Shown one piece after another: positions 56,287 through 63,891 of a DNA stretch of 64,000 nucleotides (position 1 is its first letter; each line of letters opens with the position of its first letter). Both the position numbers and the translations under genes were made by a program. A model generated the notes under the pieces. It was given only the letters and a program-made list of their open reading frames with translations. It did not search any database and had not been told where the DNA came from. This DNA is from Phytoactinopolyspora mesophila (GTDB lineage: Bacteria > Actinomycetota > Actinomycetes > Jiangellales > Jiangellaceae). The stretch spans positions 87,902 through 151,901 of the forward strand of contig NZ_WLZY01000013.1 in assembly GCF_010122465.1 (NCBI RefSeq). Direction: 5' to 3'.

Positions 56287-57528
56287 ATGCCGAAATCGCG
56301 ACGTATGACCTTCACCGGCACCGGAGGCGAGGAGCTGGCCGGCCGGCTGGACCTACCTCCGGGTCCGCCACGCGCGGTCGCCCTGTTTGCCCACTGTTTC
56401 ACCTGCGGCAAGGACGTGGTGTCCGCTTCTCGGATCTCGCGGGCGCTGACCGAGCTCGACATCGCGGTGTTCCGGTTCGACTTCACCGGGCTCGGCGAGT
56501 CCGATGGCGAGTTCGCCAACGCGACGTTCAGCTCCAATATCGAGGATCTGGTCCGGGCCGCCAGCCATCTTCGCACCACTTTGGCCGCGCCGAGTCTGCT
56601 CATCGGTCATTCGCTCGGCGGCGCCGCCGTCATCGCGGCAGCGAGCGAGATCCCGGAGTCCCGCGCGGTGGTCACCATCGGCGCTCCGGCCGATCCGGCA
56701 CACGTAGCCGATCTGTTCACCGCCGAGCACGCCGAGATCGAGGCGGCCGGCGTATCCACCGTGCGCCTGGCCGGCCGGTCTTTCCGGGTCCGTCGCGAGT
56801 TCTTGTCCGACATCGCTGCCCAGCCGCAAACTGACCGAATAGCCGAGCTCGGACGGGCGTTGCTGGTCCTGCATGCCCCCGGTGACCAGCTGGTCGGTAT
56901 CGACAACGCACGGCAGATCTTCGATACCGCCCGGCACCCGAAGTCTTTTGTCAGCCTTGACGACGCAGACCACCTGCTCTCCGACCGTGCCGATGCGATG
57001 TACGCCGCCAAGGTGATCGCCGGATGGGCCGACCGGTATCTCCCACCGGCTCCGGCCCGGGACACCGATGTTCCGGACGCAGAGCCGGGCACGGTCGTGG
57101 TGACCGATATGAGCGACACAGGCTTCACTCAGCGCATTCAAGCCGGCAAGCACATCGTGATCGCCGATGAGCCGCCGTCCGCCGGTGGAGACGACCTCGG
57201 TCCGACGCCGTACGGCCTGCTGCTCGCGGCCCTCGGATCCTGCACGTCTATGACGATGCGCATGTACGCCCAGCGCAAGGGCTGGCCGCTGGAGTCGACG
57301 ACCGTCAAGCTCCAGCACAGCCGGATCCACGCCGAAGACTGCACACACTGCGAGACCAGACAGGGAAAGCTGGACCACATCACGCGCGCCATCAGCATGG
57401 AGGGGGACCTCGACGACGACCAGCGGGCTAGGCTGCTCGAGATCGCCGACAAATGTCCTGTGCACCGGACGCTCGACTCTGAGATCGTCATCGAGACGTC
57501 AGAAGACGACGCGTCGGCGGCGCCCTGA
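56287..57528 (+). CDS. Alpha/beta hydrolase fused to an OsmC-like domain
   Basis: A 413-residue fusion. Residues 1-255 form an alpha/beta hydrolase with the nucleophile Ser in GHSLGGAA (about residue 104) and ALLVLHAPGDQLV near the Asp. Residues about 275-413 form an OsmC-like domain with Cys in LGSCTSMTMRMYAQRKGW and in DKCPVHRTL, the two thiols used in organic peroxide reduction. This fusion is known in several phyla; the cellular role is unclear. ATG at 56287; the divergent sortase gene starts about 150 bases away. Confidence 0.92.
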   Translation: MPKSRRMTFTGTGGEELAGRLDLPPGPPRAVALFAHCFTCGKDVVSASRISRALTELDIAVFRFDFTGLGESDGEFANATFSSNIEDLVRAASHLRTTLAAPSLLIGHSLGGAAVIAAASEIPESRAVVTIGAPADPAHVADLFTAEHAEIEAAGVSTVRLAGRSFRVRREFLSDIAAQPQTDRIAELGRALLVLHAPGDQLVGIDNARQIFDTARHPKSFVSLDDADHLLSDRADAMYAAKVIAGWADRYLPPAPARDTDVPDAEPGTVVVTDMSDTGFTQRIQAGKHIVIADEPPSAGGDDLGPTPYGLLLAALGSCTSMTMRMYAQRKGWPLESTTVKLQHSRIHAEDCTHCETRQGKLDHITRAISMEGDLDDDQRARLLEIADKCPVHRTLDSEIVIETSEDDASAAP

Positions 57529-57539
57529 CGGCGGCCGGG

Positions 57540-58091
57540 TCAGCTGGTCACGGCGTTCAACATCGCCTGGATCTTGCCCCGCAGCCGGTCGACGCTGAGA
57601 CCACGACGGCCGGCGCCCGCGATCTCGTCGAACACCAGACCGTCCAGGAAGGCGCTGAAGTCGTCGGCCTTTTCTTCGGCTTCGCCGACGCCGGCGGCTT
57701 CGAGCTGGGCGGCTACCATGGCCCGGATTCTGGCTCCGGCCACGACGAAAGGCGCTCGAAGTTCCGGGCGCCGGGTGGACTCGACACTCAGCTCATATCG
57801 AGCCAGTTGCCGGTCTCGGCCGACCGTCAGCCACTGATGGACCAGCACGGCGGCGGCGTCGGCAAACTGATCAAGGTCTCCGGGTGTGAGCGCGGGAATC
57901 TCGACGGCGTCGTGTTCGACGAGTTGGTCCACGATCGCGCGCAGCAATGCGTAGCGCGTGCGGAAATAGTACGACGTCGACCCCTCTGGCAGCCTGGCTG
58001 TGCGGTCGACGGCGCGGTGGGTCAGCCCGCGCATGCCTTCCCTGGCCAGCGTGGTGATAGCCGCTTCCGCGATCTCGACACGACGAGACAC
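57540..58091 (-). CDS. TetR-family transcriptional regulator
   Basis: A 183-residue repressor. The HTH (about residues 5-50) contains EGMRGLTHRAVDRTARLPEG and STSYYFRTRYALL, a variant TetR domain. The C-terminal part is a helical ligand-binding domain. GTG start. It is divergent from the FAD monooxygenase gene, and two palindromes lie in the gap, so it most likely represses both. Confidence 0.9.
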   Translation of the reverse strand: MSRRVEIAEAAITTLAREGMRGLTHRAVDRTARLPEGSTSYYFRTRYALLRAIVDQLVEHDAVEIPALTPGDLDQFADAAAVLVHQWLTVGRDRQLARYELSVESTRRPELRAPFVVAGARIRAMVAAQLEAAGVGEAEEKADDFSAFLDGLVFDEIAGAGRRGLSVDRLRGKIQAMLNAVTS

Positions 58092-58129
58092 ACATCACCC
58101 CCTGATCCGGCCTACGCGCGGCCCATCGC

Positions 58130-58161
58130 CTCTACTATTGTAGAGGCTGCTACAGATGTAG
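58130..58161. promoter_or_regulatory. Two TetR operators between regulator and monooxygenase
   Basis: CTCTACTATTGTAGAG (58130-58145) is a perfect 6-bp inverted repeat with a TATT spacer. CTACAGATGTAG (58150-58161) is a related palindrome. Their centres are 18 bases apart. The second ends 11 bases before the monooxygenase start. Confidence 0.7.
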
Positions 58162-58171
58162 AGGAGTTCAC

Positions 58172-59281
58172 ATGAAGGCGATCATCATCGGCGGCGGTAT
58201 CGGCGGCCTCTGTGCCGCAACGGCGCTGGCCCAGCGCGGATGGGACGTCGAGGTCCTCGAACGCGCCGCACAGTTCACCGAAGTCGGCGCGGGGCTGTCG
58301 CTGTGGCCCAACGCCTTGCGCGCCCTGGACGCACTGGGGCTGGGCGATTCGATCCGGGAACGGGCCCTCATGAGCGCCCAGGCCGGCATCAGGACGGCGT
58401 CCGGCTCATGGCTTTCGCGCACGGACACCGACGAGCTGGAACGACGTTTCGGCCGGCTCGCCATGGTTCACCGCGCCGACATCCTCGACATCCTGAGCGC
58501 CGCCGCACCCAGCGGTTCCCTCCGGGCCGGCGTCACCGTTCACGAGGTCCAGCCCGACGGCACAGTGCTGCACACCGACGGTGTCTCCACGGCGGACCTG
58601 GTGGTCGCGGCAGACGGCATCCACAGCATCGTGCGCAGGTCCGTCTGGCCGGACGCCCCGTCGCCGCGTTATGCGGGCTACACCGCATGGCGGATGGTGA
58701 CCGAGCCGATGCCGATCGACGAAGGGGTCGAGTCTTGGGGCCGCGGGCAGCGTGTCGGCTACGCGCAGCTCCCAGACGGACGGGTCTACTGCTACGCCAC
58801 GGCGAGCGCGCCCGAGGGGACGTCCAGCACCGGCCTCGCCGAACTTCGGCAGCGCTTCGGAGACTGGCACGAGCCGATCCCGGCGCTCCTGGACGCCACC
58901 GCCGACGATGCAGTGCTCCACCACGACATTCACGCGCTGCCGCCGCTGACCACGTATGTCTCGGACAAGATCGCTCTGCTCGGCGACGCCGCGCATGCGA
59001 TGACGCCCAACCTGGGACAGGGCGCCTGCCAAGCTCTCGAGGACGCGGTGGTTCTGGCGGGGCTCCTGGCCGGTAGCGACTCCGTCGCGAGCGCCCTGAA
59101 GGAGTACGACCACGCCCGTCGGCCGCGGACCCAGATGATCGCTCGCAGCGCTGATCGGATCGGCTCGGTCGGGCAGTGGTCCTCGCCGCCAGCCGTGGTC
59201 TTGCGCAACGCCGCGATGCGGCTGGCGCCGGCTTCGTCCTTCTACCGTTCCCTCGCGCCGATCCTGAACTGGAGCGTATGA
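58172..59281 (+). CDS. FAD-dependent monooxygenase
   Basis: A 369-residue group A flavin hydroxylase. The FAD-binding loop GGGIGGLCAATALAQRG is at residues 6-22, the DG motif in LVVAADGIHSIVRRSVW, and the GD motif in ALLGDAAHAMTPNLGQGACQ. Such enzymes hydroxylate aromatic or similar small molecules. Expression is probably controlled by the divergent TetR protein. The substrate is unknown. Confidence 0.93.
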   Translation: MKAIIIGGGIGGLCAATALAQRGWDVEVLERAAQFTEVGAGLSLWPNALRALDALGLGDSIRERALMSAQAGIRTASGSWLSRTDTDELERRFGRLAMVHRADILDILSAAAPSGSLRAGVTVHEVQPDGTVLHTDGVSTADLVVAADGIHSIVRRSVWPDAPSPRYAGYTAWRMVTEPMPIDEGVESWGRGQRVGYAQLPDGRVYCYATASAPEGTSSTGLAELRQRFGDWHEPIPALLDATADDAVLHHDIHALPPLTTYVSDKIALLGDAAHAMTPNLGQGACQALEDAVVLAGLLAGSDSVASALKEYDHARRPRTQMIARSADRIGSVGQWSSPPAVVLRNAAMRLAPASSFYRSLAPILNWSV

Positions 59282-59360
59282 GCCGGGCGGCCCGGTCACC
59301 GGTTCCACTCCGCCCCATGCCGCCCACCAACTACGACGTTGCGTCGCATACTCTGGCGCT

Positions 59361-59903
59361 GTGCACGAACCCGGCCGCGGAAAGGTACGCGCGGCACGCG
59401 GGCTGGTCATGGCGGCAGCCTGCCTGCTGCTGCCTGCTGCTGCGCACATGGCGGCCGGCGGCAGCGCACCCATCCAGCTCGAGTTCGTTTTCGCGGCCGG
59501 GCTACTGAGTATCGCGTGTGTCGCGCTGGCGGACCGCCGGCGCAATCCCGCCGAGATCACCACGGTTGTGTTCCTGACGCAACCGCTGTTACATCTCCTG
59601 TTCAGCCTGGCCGGACACGACCACCCCACTGCGGTCGGCACCGGGGCCATGCTGGTCGCACACATCGTGGCCGCCGCCTGCATGGCGGTCCTGCTCTGTG
59701 GCGCCGAGGCTGTGGTGTGGGCATTCGCGGCGTTGTCCACGACCATCCTGTTCAGCCGAGCCCGTCAGCTCCTGCGTTCGCAGCCGATCTCCGCGGCGAA
59801 ACGCTGCGTACCGAACACGCTGTGCGATGCGCCTTCTCTGAGCACCATGTTCGTGGCAACCTCGGCACCGCGGCGTGGGCCGCCGTCGGCAGCTGTTCTC
59901 TGA
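59361..59903 (+). CDS. Hypothetical membrane protein upstream of copC
   Basis: A 180-residue protein with four hydrophobic segments in the first 130 residues and a polar, Cys-containing tail. LLHLLFSLAGHDH and CMAVLLCGAEAVVWAF include His and Cys residues that could bind copper. GTG start at 59361. It precedes copC by 47 bases on the same strand and is probably part of the copper operon. Not a recognised family. Confidence 0.65.
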   Translation: MHEPGRGKVRAARGLVMAAACLLLPAAAHMAAGGSAPIQLEFVFAAGLLSIACVALADRRRNPAEITTVVFLTQPLLHLLFSLAGHDHPTAVGTGAMLVAHIVAAACMAVLLCGAEAVVWAFAALSTTILFSRARQLLRSQPISAAKRCVPNTLCDAPSLSTMFVATSAPRRGPPSAAVL

Positions 59904-59950
59904 CGACACCCGCACGGCCCCGTGAACAGCTCAACACGACAGGTAGACAG

Positions 59951-60604
59951 ATGATCACTTCTTGCCGCACACGTGCACGCCCACACAGCGCCCGAACCAC
60001 ACGTGCCCGGATCGGAGCCGCCGTCGCCGGCGCGCTGGCCGGATCGGTTCTGATCGCCGCTCCACAGGCATCGGCACACAACGCGCTCATCGACACGAGC
60101 CCGGACGACGGATCGACAGTGAGCACTCAGCCCGGAACGGTCGAGCTGGTCTACGACCAGTTCGTCCAAGACCAATTCACTCAGGTGGCCGTCCTCGACG
60201 CGGACGAGAATCCGTACCACGCCGGTGAGCCGGAGGTGGACCACAACACCGTCACCCAGGCCGTCGAGGACCTGCCGGACGGCGAGTACACGGTCTCCTA
60301 CCGGGTCATCTCGGCCGACGGGCATCCGGTCAGCGGAACCTTCACCTTCACCATGGCGGCCGGCGATTCAGATGAGGCGGTCGCTCCGGCGAACAACGAC
60401 GACGACACCGCCGTCGACGAGGAAGCCGGTGCCGACGAAGCCGAGCCTGAAACCACGGGCGGCATCAGCCCGCTGGTCAGTGTCGTCGTGATCGTCGCCG
60501 TGGTTACCGCCGTCGCCGCGTACTTCATCCGCCACCGCCGCGGCCGGAGGGAAACAGCAGATCCGGCCCGGAATGGCGGCGCACCCGATTCTCAGAGAGA
60601 CTGA
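59951..60604 (+). CDS. copC: Copper resistance protein CopC
   Basis: A 217-residue exported protein. The signal peptide ends at about residue 42 with ASA-H, so His becomes the new N-terminus, as in CopC/YcnJ where it binds Cu(II). CopC domain: HNALIDTSPDDGSTV, SYRVISADGHPVSGTFTF with a second His. An acidic linker and a C-terminal membrane helix (about 175-195) anchor it. The ATG at 59951 is chosen because the upstream open frame is in another gene. copD follows after 6 bases. Confidence 0.92.
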   Translation: MITSCRTRARPHSARTTRARIGAAVAGALAGSVLIAAPQASAHNALIDTSPDDGSTVSTQPGTVELVYDQFVQDQFTQVAVLDADENPYHAGEPEVDHNTVTQAVEDLPDGEYTVSYRVISADGHPVSGTFTFTMAAGDSDEAVAPANNDDDTAVDEEAGADEAEPETTGGISPLVSVVVIVAVVTAVAAYFIRHRRGRRETADPARNGGAPDSQRD

Positions 60605-60610
60605 AGCTCG

Positions 60611-62620
60611 ATGACCGTGAACACACCCGCGGCGCCGCCGGCCACCAGCCGGTGGGGTGCCGCCGCCGTGGCCATCGCCCTGCTCGCTTTGTTGGCCGCC
60701 TTGGCAATCGGTGGGGGCGGAACCGCCCTCGCCGTTCCCGGGCTGGGTGACCCCGGCGAGCTGACCAGGTGGGGTCTGCCGGTGGCGAGACTCGTCATGA
60801 ACGGCGCCGCCGCGGTCACGGTCGGGCTGATCGGGCTGGCCGTCATCCTGCCTGCGCACAAGGGTGAGCTCGGACGAGACGCGTTACGCGCTCTCAGGGG
60901 AGCTTCCTGGAGTGCCTTGGTATGGGCGCTGGGAACGGCGGGCGTGCACCTGCTCACGCTGTCCGATCTCATCGGCCAGCCGATACAGCAGGCCCTGGGC
61001 GGCGAAGGGTTCAGGTCGTATACCGCCAGTGTCGCCCAGGGACAGGCCTATGCCGCGGTGGTGGTGCTCGCACTCGCACTCATCCCCGCGGCCCGCCTGA
61101 CGCTCGGCCACGGAGGCGCCATCGCGCTGTTGTGCCTGGCGCTGGCCACGATGGCGCCGCCGGCGCTCGTCGGCCATTCGTCCAGTGGCGACTATCACCA
61201 CTCCGCGACCACCTCGATCCTGATCCACGTGGTGGCGATGGCGCTGTGGGTCGGCGGCCTGGTAGCGGTGTCCTGGTATGCCGGCGAACGTGGCCGCGAG
61301 CTTCCCCGGGTGGCGCGCGCCTTCTCCGCGGTGGCGCTGGGATGCTTCTTCCTGGTCGCCTCGAGCGGCGTGCTCAACGCCTGGGTCCGGATGAGTTCGA
61401 TCAGCGAGCTCTTCACCACCGAATACGGGTTACTGCTTCTGGGCAAGGTGGTGGCGCTGGTCGCACTCGGGTTCTTCGGTCATACCCATCGGCAGCGAAC
61501 GCTGCGACAGCTCGACTCGGGCCAGCCGAGGACGTTTCGCCGACTCGCGGCCGGCGAGATCCTCGTCATGGCGGTGGCGCTCGGACTCGCTGTAGCGCTC
61601 AGCCGCACCGAACCACCTGTGCCGGACGAGATCCCGGGCATCTCCCGGGTACGCGAACTGCTGGGCTTCCCCATTCCGCCGGAGTTCACCGCGTCCCGGC
61701 TCGTGACCGAGTTCTACCCGGACGCCTTGTTCGCCATCGGCTGCCTGGCGGCGGTCCTGTTGTATCTCGGCGCGGTGATCCGGCTGCGCCGCCGCGGTGA
61801 TCGCTGGCCGGTCGGGCGGAGCATCGCCTGGCTTTCCGGCGTCGCCACCGTGGCATTCGTCGAACTCTCCGGCGTCATGACCTACAGCATGACGATGCTC
61901 TCAGTGCACATGGTGCAGCACATGACCCTCATGATGGTCAGCCCGGTGCTACTGGTGCTGGGCGGGCCGATCACGCTCGCGCTGCGGGCCATCAAGCCGG
62001 CCCGCCGCGGTGAGACAGGTATCCGCGAGCTGCTCATCGCCGGTGTTCAGAGCCGCGTGGCTCAGGTTCTGACGCATCCGGTCGTGGCCCTGAGCTTGTT
62101 CATCTCCGGCTCGTTCATGATGTATTTCAGCGGGCTGTTCGAAGCGGCGATGCGCAACCATACCGGGCACATGCTGATGAGCCTGCATTTCCTGACGGTC
62201 GGCTACATCTTTTACACGATGCTGATCGGCATCGATCCGTTGCCCAAGCGCCCGCCGTTCCCCGCACGCATCGTCCTGCAGTTCCTGGCGATGGTGTTCC
62301 ACGCGCTGTTCGGCTTGGCGATCATGGAGTCGTCCAGGCTGATCGCCGGCTCCTACTACCGCGAGCTGGGTGAGGAGATCGGCTGGCTGCCCGACCCGTT
62401 GAGTGATCAGGTCTTGGCAGGGCAACTCACGTGGGCGTTCGGCGAGCTACCTGCCCTCGTGATCATCGGCATTATCTTCGTGCAGTGGTATCGCTCCGAC
62501 GAGCGCGACGCGCGTCGATTCGACCGCAAGGAGAGCAAGGCCGAGGCCGAGCGTCTGGCATACAACGAATACCTGCAGAGTCTGGACGAGCGCAGCAAAC
62601 GCCGCTCAGGCACACCGTGA
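60611..62620 (+). CDS. copD: CopD-CtaG fusion (copper import / cytochrome oxidase assembly)
   Basis: A 669-residue membrane protein with about 15 helices. The N half (about 1-340) is CopD: VHLLTLSDLIGQPI, GHSSSGDYHHSATTSILIHV with its His cluster. The C half (about 365-640) is a CtaG-like (caa3_CtaG) domain: MTMLSVHMVQHMTLMMVSPV and NHTGHMLMSLHFLTVGYIFY. It probably carries copper from CopC across the membrane or to the cytochrome oxidase. The ATG follows the copC stop by 6 bases. Confidence 0.92.
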   Translation: MTVNTPAAPPATSRWGAAAVAIALLALLAALAIGGGGTALAVPGLGDPGELTRWGLPVARLVMNGAAAVTVGLIGLAVILPAHKGELGRDALRALRGASWSALVWALGTAGVHLLTLSDLIGQPIQQALGGEGFRSYTASVAQGQAYAAVVVLALALIPAARLTLGHGGAIALLCLALATMAPPALVGHSSSGDYHHSATTSILIHVVAMALWVGGLVAVSWYAGERGRELPRVARAFSAVALGCFFLVASSGVLNAWVRMSSISELFTTEYGLLLLGKVVALVALGFFGHTHRQRTLRQLDSGQPRTFRRLAAGEILVMAVALGLAVALSRTEPPVPDEIPGISRVRELLGFPIPPEFTASRLVTEFYPDALFAIGCLAAVLLYLGAVIRLRRRGDRWPVGRSIAWLSGVATVAFVELSGVMTYSMTMLSVHMVQHMTLMMVSPVLLVLGGPITLALRAIKPARRGETGIRELLIAGVQSRVAQVLTHPVVALSLFISGSFMMYFSGLFEAAMRNHTGHMLMSLHFLTVGYIFYTMLIGIDPLPKRPPFPARIVLQFLAMVFHALFGLAIMESSRLIAGSYYRELGEEIGWLPDPLSDQVLAGQLTWAFGELPALVIIGIIFVQWYRSDERDARRFDRKESKAEAERLAYNEYLQSLDERSKRRSGTP

Positions 62621-62629
62621 GGCTGAGAA

Positions 62630-62669
62630 CCGGGCCGACGGAGGTCGTTGCCGCGCCCCGCCGGCCCGG
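62630..62669. terminator. Possible hairpin between convergent copD and copZ
   Basis: CCGGGCCG and CGGCCCGG form a perfect 8-bp GC stem with a 24-base loop in the 53-base gap between the two stop codons. No T tract follows. Confidence 0.35.
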
Positions 62670-62673
62670 ATCC

Positions 62674-62880
62674 TCAACTGACGAGTTCGTAACCAGCCTC
62701 AGTGACCGCGGCGCCGATCGATTCGCGTTCGATCGGTTGGGCACTGGTGACGGTCAACCGACCAGTGGCGAGATCCACGTCCACGTCGGTCACGCCCGCG
62801 ATCTCGCTGACCTCTTCGGTCACCGAAGAAACGCAATGACTGCAGGTCATACCCTGCACGGTGTAGGTGGCGGTACTCAT
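62674..62880 (-). CDS. copZ: Heavy-metal-associated (CopZ-like) copper chaperone
   Basis: A 68-residue HMA-domain protein with TVQGMTCSHCVSSV, the MxCxxC copper site at about residues 11-16, and the usual end GYELVS. It should carry Cu(I) in the cytoplasm. The ATG at 62880 has AAGGGA 6 bases upstream. It follows csoR by 79 bases on the same strand. Confidence 0.92.
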   Translation of the reverse strand: MSTATYTVQGMTCSHCVSSVTEEVSEIAGVTDVDVDLATGRLTVTSAQPIERESIGAAVTEAGYELVS

Positions 62881-62959
62881 CGAGATCCCTTTCACGTACG
62901 TCTTGGCCTACAGGTGTTCACCCGGCACCCGGCGCGCCACGTGCCGATGCTGCGAGATG

Positions 62960-63241
62960 TCAGGAGCGGACCAGCCGGCCGATCGCGTCGGCAGCTTCCT
63001 TCACTTTGGCGTCGAGCTGTTCGCCACCCTCGTTCGCCGCGTCAGCCATACAGTGCTTCATATGGTCGCTGAGAAGACCCAGCGCCACGGCATCGAGCGC
63101 CTTCTTGGCGGCTGACACCTGCGTCAGGATGTCGATGCAGTATGTCTCCGACTCCACCATTCGCTGGAGGCCACGGATCTGCCCTTCGACCCTCCGTAGC
63201 CGTGCCAGAAGCTCATCCATGTCGCTGATGTATCCGACCAT
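62960..63241 (-). CDS. csoR: CsoR-family copper-sensing repressor
   Basis: A 93-residue four-helix repressor. The Cu(I) ligands Cys-His-Cys of the family are present: Cys in ETYCIDILTQ, and His and Cys in SDHMKHCMADA. LRRVEGQIRGLQRMVE is the conserved first helix. It releases DNA when copper binds. It is encoded upstream of copZ and close to copCD. A G-tract candidate operator lies at 63275-63286. Confidence 0.94.
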   Translation of the reverse strand: MVGYISDMDELLARLRRVEGQIRGLQRMVESETYCIDILTQVSAAKKALDAVALGLLSDHMKHCMADAANEGGEQLDAKVKEAADAIGRLVRS

Positions 63242-63274
63242 TGCCTCATCCCTCCGTCTTCAGCACTAACACCT

Positions 63275-63286
63275 TACCCCCCTACC
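63275..63286 (-). promoter_or_regulatory. Possible CsoR operator
   Basis: TACCCCCCTACC, 34 bases upstream of csoR, has the C-run flanked by TA found in many CsoR sites, but the palindrome is incomplete. Confidence 0.35.
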
Positions 63287-63314
63287 GTATTTCCGCACAC
63301 AGGCGGCAGTGGAT

Positions 63315-63344
63315 TTCGACCCAGGCGAAGCCGTGCGTTAGACT
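63315..63344 (+). promoter_or_regulatory. Promoter of tRNA-Phe
   Basis: TTCGAC (63315-63320) and TAGACT (63339-63344) with 18 bases between; the tRNA starts 16 bases later. Confidence 0.5.
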
Positions 63345-63359
63345 CTTCACGCTTCAACA

Positions 63360-63432
63360 GGACAGGTAGCTCAGTTGGTAGAGCGTCCGCCTGAAAAGCG
63401 GAAGGTCGCCGGATCGATGCCGGCCCTGTCCA
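63360..63432 (+). tRNA. tRNA-Phe (GAA) with an unusual T-loop
   Basis: A 73-nt cloverleaf. GGACAGG and CCTGTCC form the acceptor stem. The anticodon loop CTGAAAA gives anticodon GAA. The T stem GCCGG/CCGGC is perfect, but the loop is ATCGATG, with A in place of the near-universal T54. CCA is not encoded. Confidence 0.93.
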
Positions 63433-63470
63433 CAGCCTGGCCAGCGGCAATACTGTCGCTGGCCAGCTGT
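63433..63470 (+). terminator. Hairpin after tRNA-Phe
   Basis: CTGGCCAGCG (63437-63446) and CGCTGGCCAG (63457-63466) pair perfectly, extended by ACAG/CTGT with one bulged C. Only a short T tract follows, at about 63473. Confidence 0.65.
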
Positions 63471-63637
63471 CGTTTACCCACCTTGCCCGCCATTCACCGA
63501 CCGTTGTTGCACGCAGGCTGCACGCGGACCACCGTGAGACGTGGCCTAGAACGGTGAGCGGTGCCGCCCCGGCCGAACCTGGCGCCGTGGCACCTTGATT
63601 CGTTGAACTCCTGAAGGCCTAACGATCGGCCCCTTCG

Positions 63638-63731
63638 AGTCCGAGCCCGGACTTGTGATCTTCTAGGCGGCCCCGCCGGGAGCTGGAACCTCCGCGACGG
63701 GGCCTGGACCGAACCTGCAAGGAGGTTCAGC
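63638..63731 (+). promoter_or_regulatory. Structured leader that can occlude a ribosome binding site
   Basis: Three elements: a hairpin AGTCCG-AGCC-CGGACT (63638-63653); a 7-bp stem GGCCCCG/CGGGGCC (63669-63675 with 63698-63704); and in the loop of that stem GCTGGAACCTCC (63682-63693), which can pair with GGAGGTTCAGC (63721-63731), the ribosome binding site of the next ORF, with one bulged G. That pairing would be a pseudoknot. A local alternative AACCT/AGGTT (63712-63716 with 63723-63727) also covers the site. Confidence 0.45.
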
Positions 63732-63732
63732 C

Positions 63733-63891
63733 GTGGAACCCAACCTACACACCGTCACGATCTCCGGTGACGGTGATCTTGTCTACACATGCACAGCGAT
63801 TCGCGACGGGAATCGCTGGCTCATCCGCCGCGCCAGTCAACCTCGCATCGACGTTCACGCGCGGCTGCTCTCCCCCGAGTTCACCCACTGA
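63733..63891 (+). CDS. Small hypothetical protein (52 residues)
   Basis: GTG start with a near-ideal GGAGG (63721-63725) 7 bases upstream. The product has 52 residues, begins MEPNLHTVTISGDGDLVYT and looks like a beta-strand-rich small domain (VTISGDGDLVYTC, RWLIRRAS). About 73% of codons end in G or C, somewhat below the neighbours. No family recognised. The leader upstream can mask its ribosome binding site, so its translation may be regulated. Confidence 0.5.
   Translation: MEPNLHTVTISGDGDLVYTCTAIRDGNRWLIRRASQPRIDVHARLLSPEFTH

Noticed and set aside
56353..57465. 370-codon open frame antisense to the hydrolase-OsmC fusion
   Set aside because: Shadow of a well-supported gene; no motif.
58406..59746. 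446-codon open frame antisense to the FAD monooxygenase
   Set aside because: Shadow frame rich in Arg, Ala and Gly without domain; the plus strand has complete FAD motifs.
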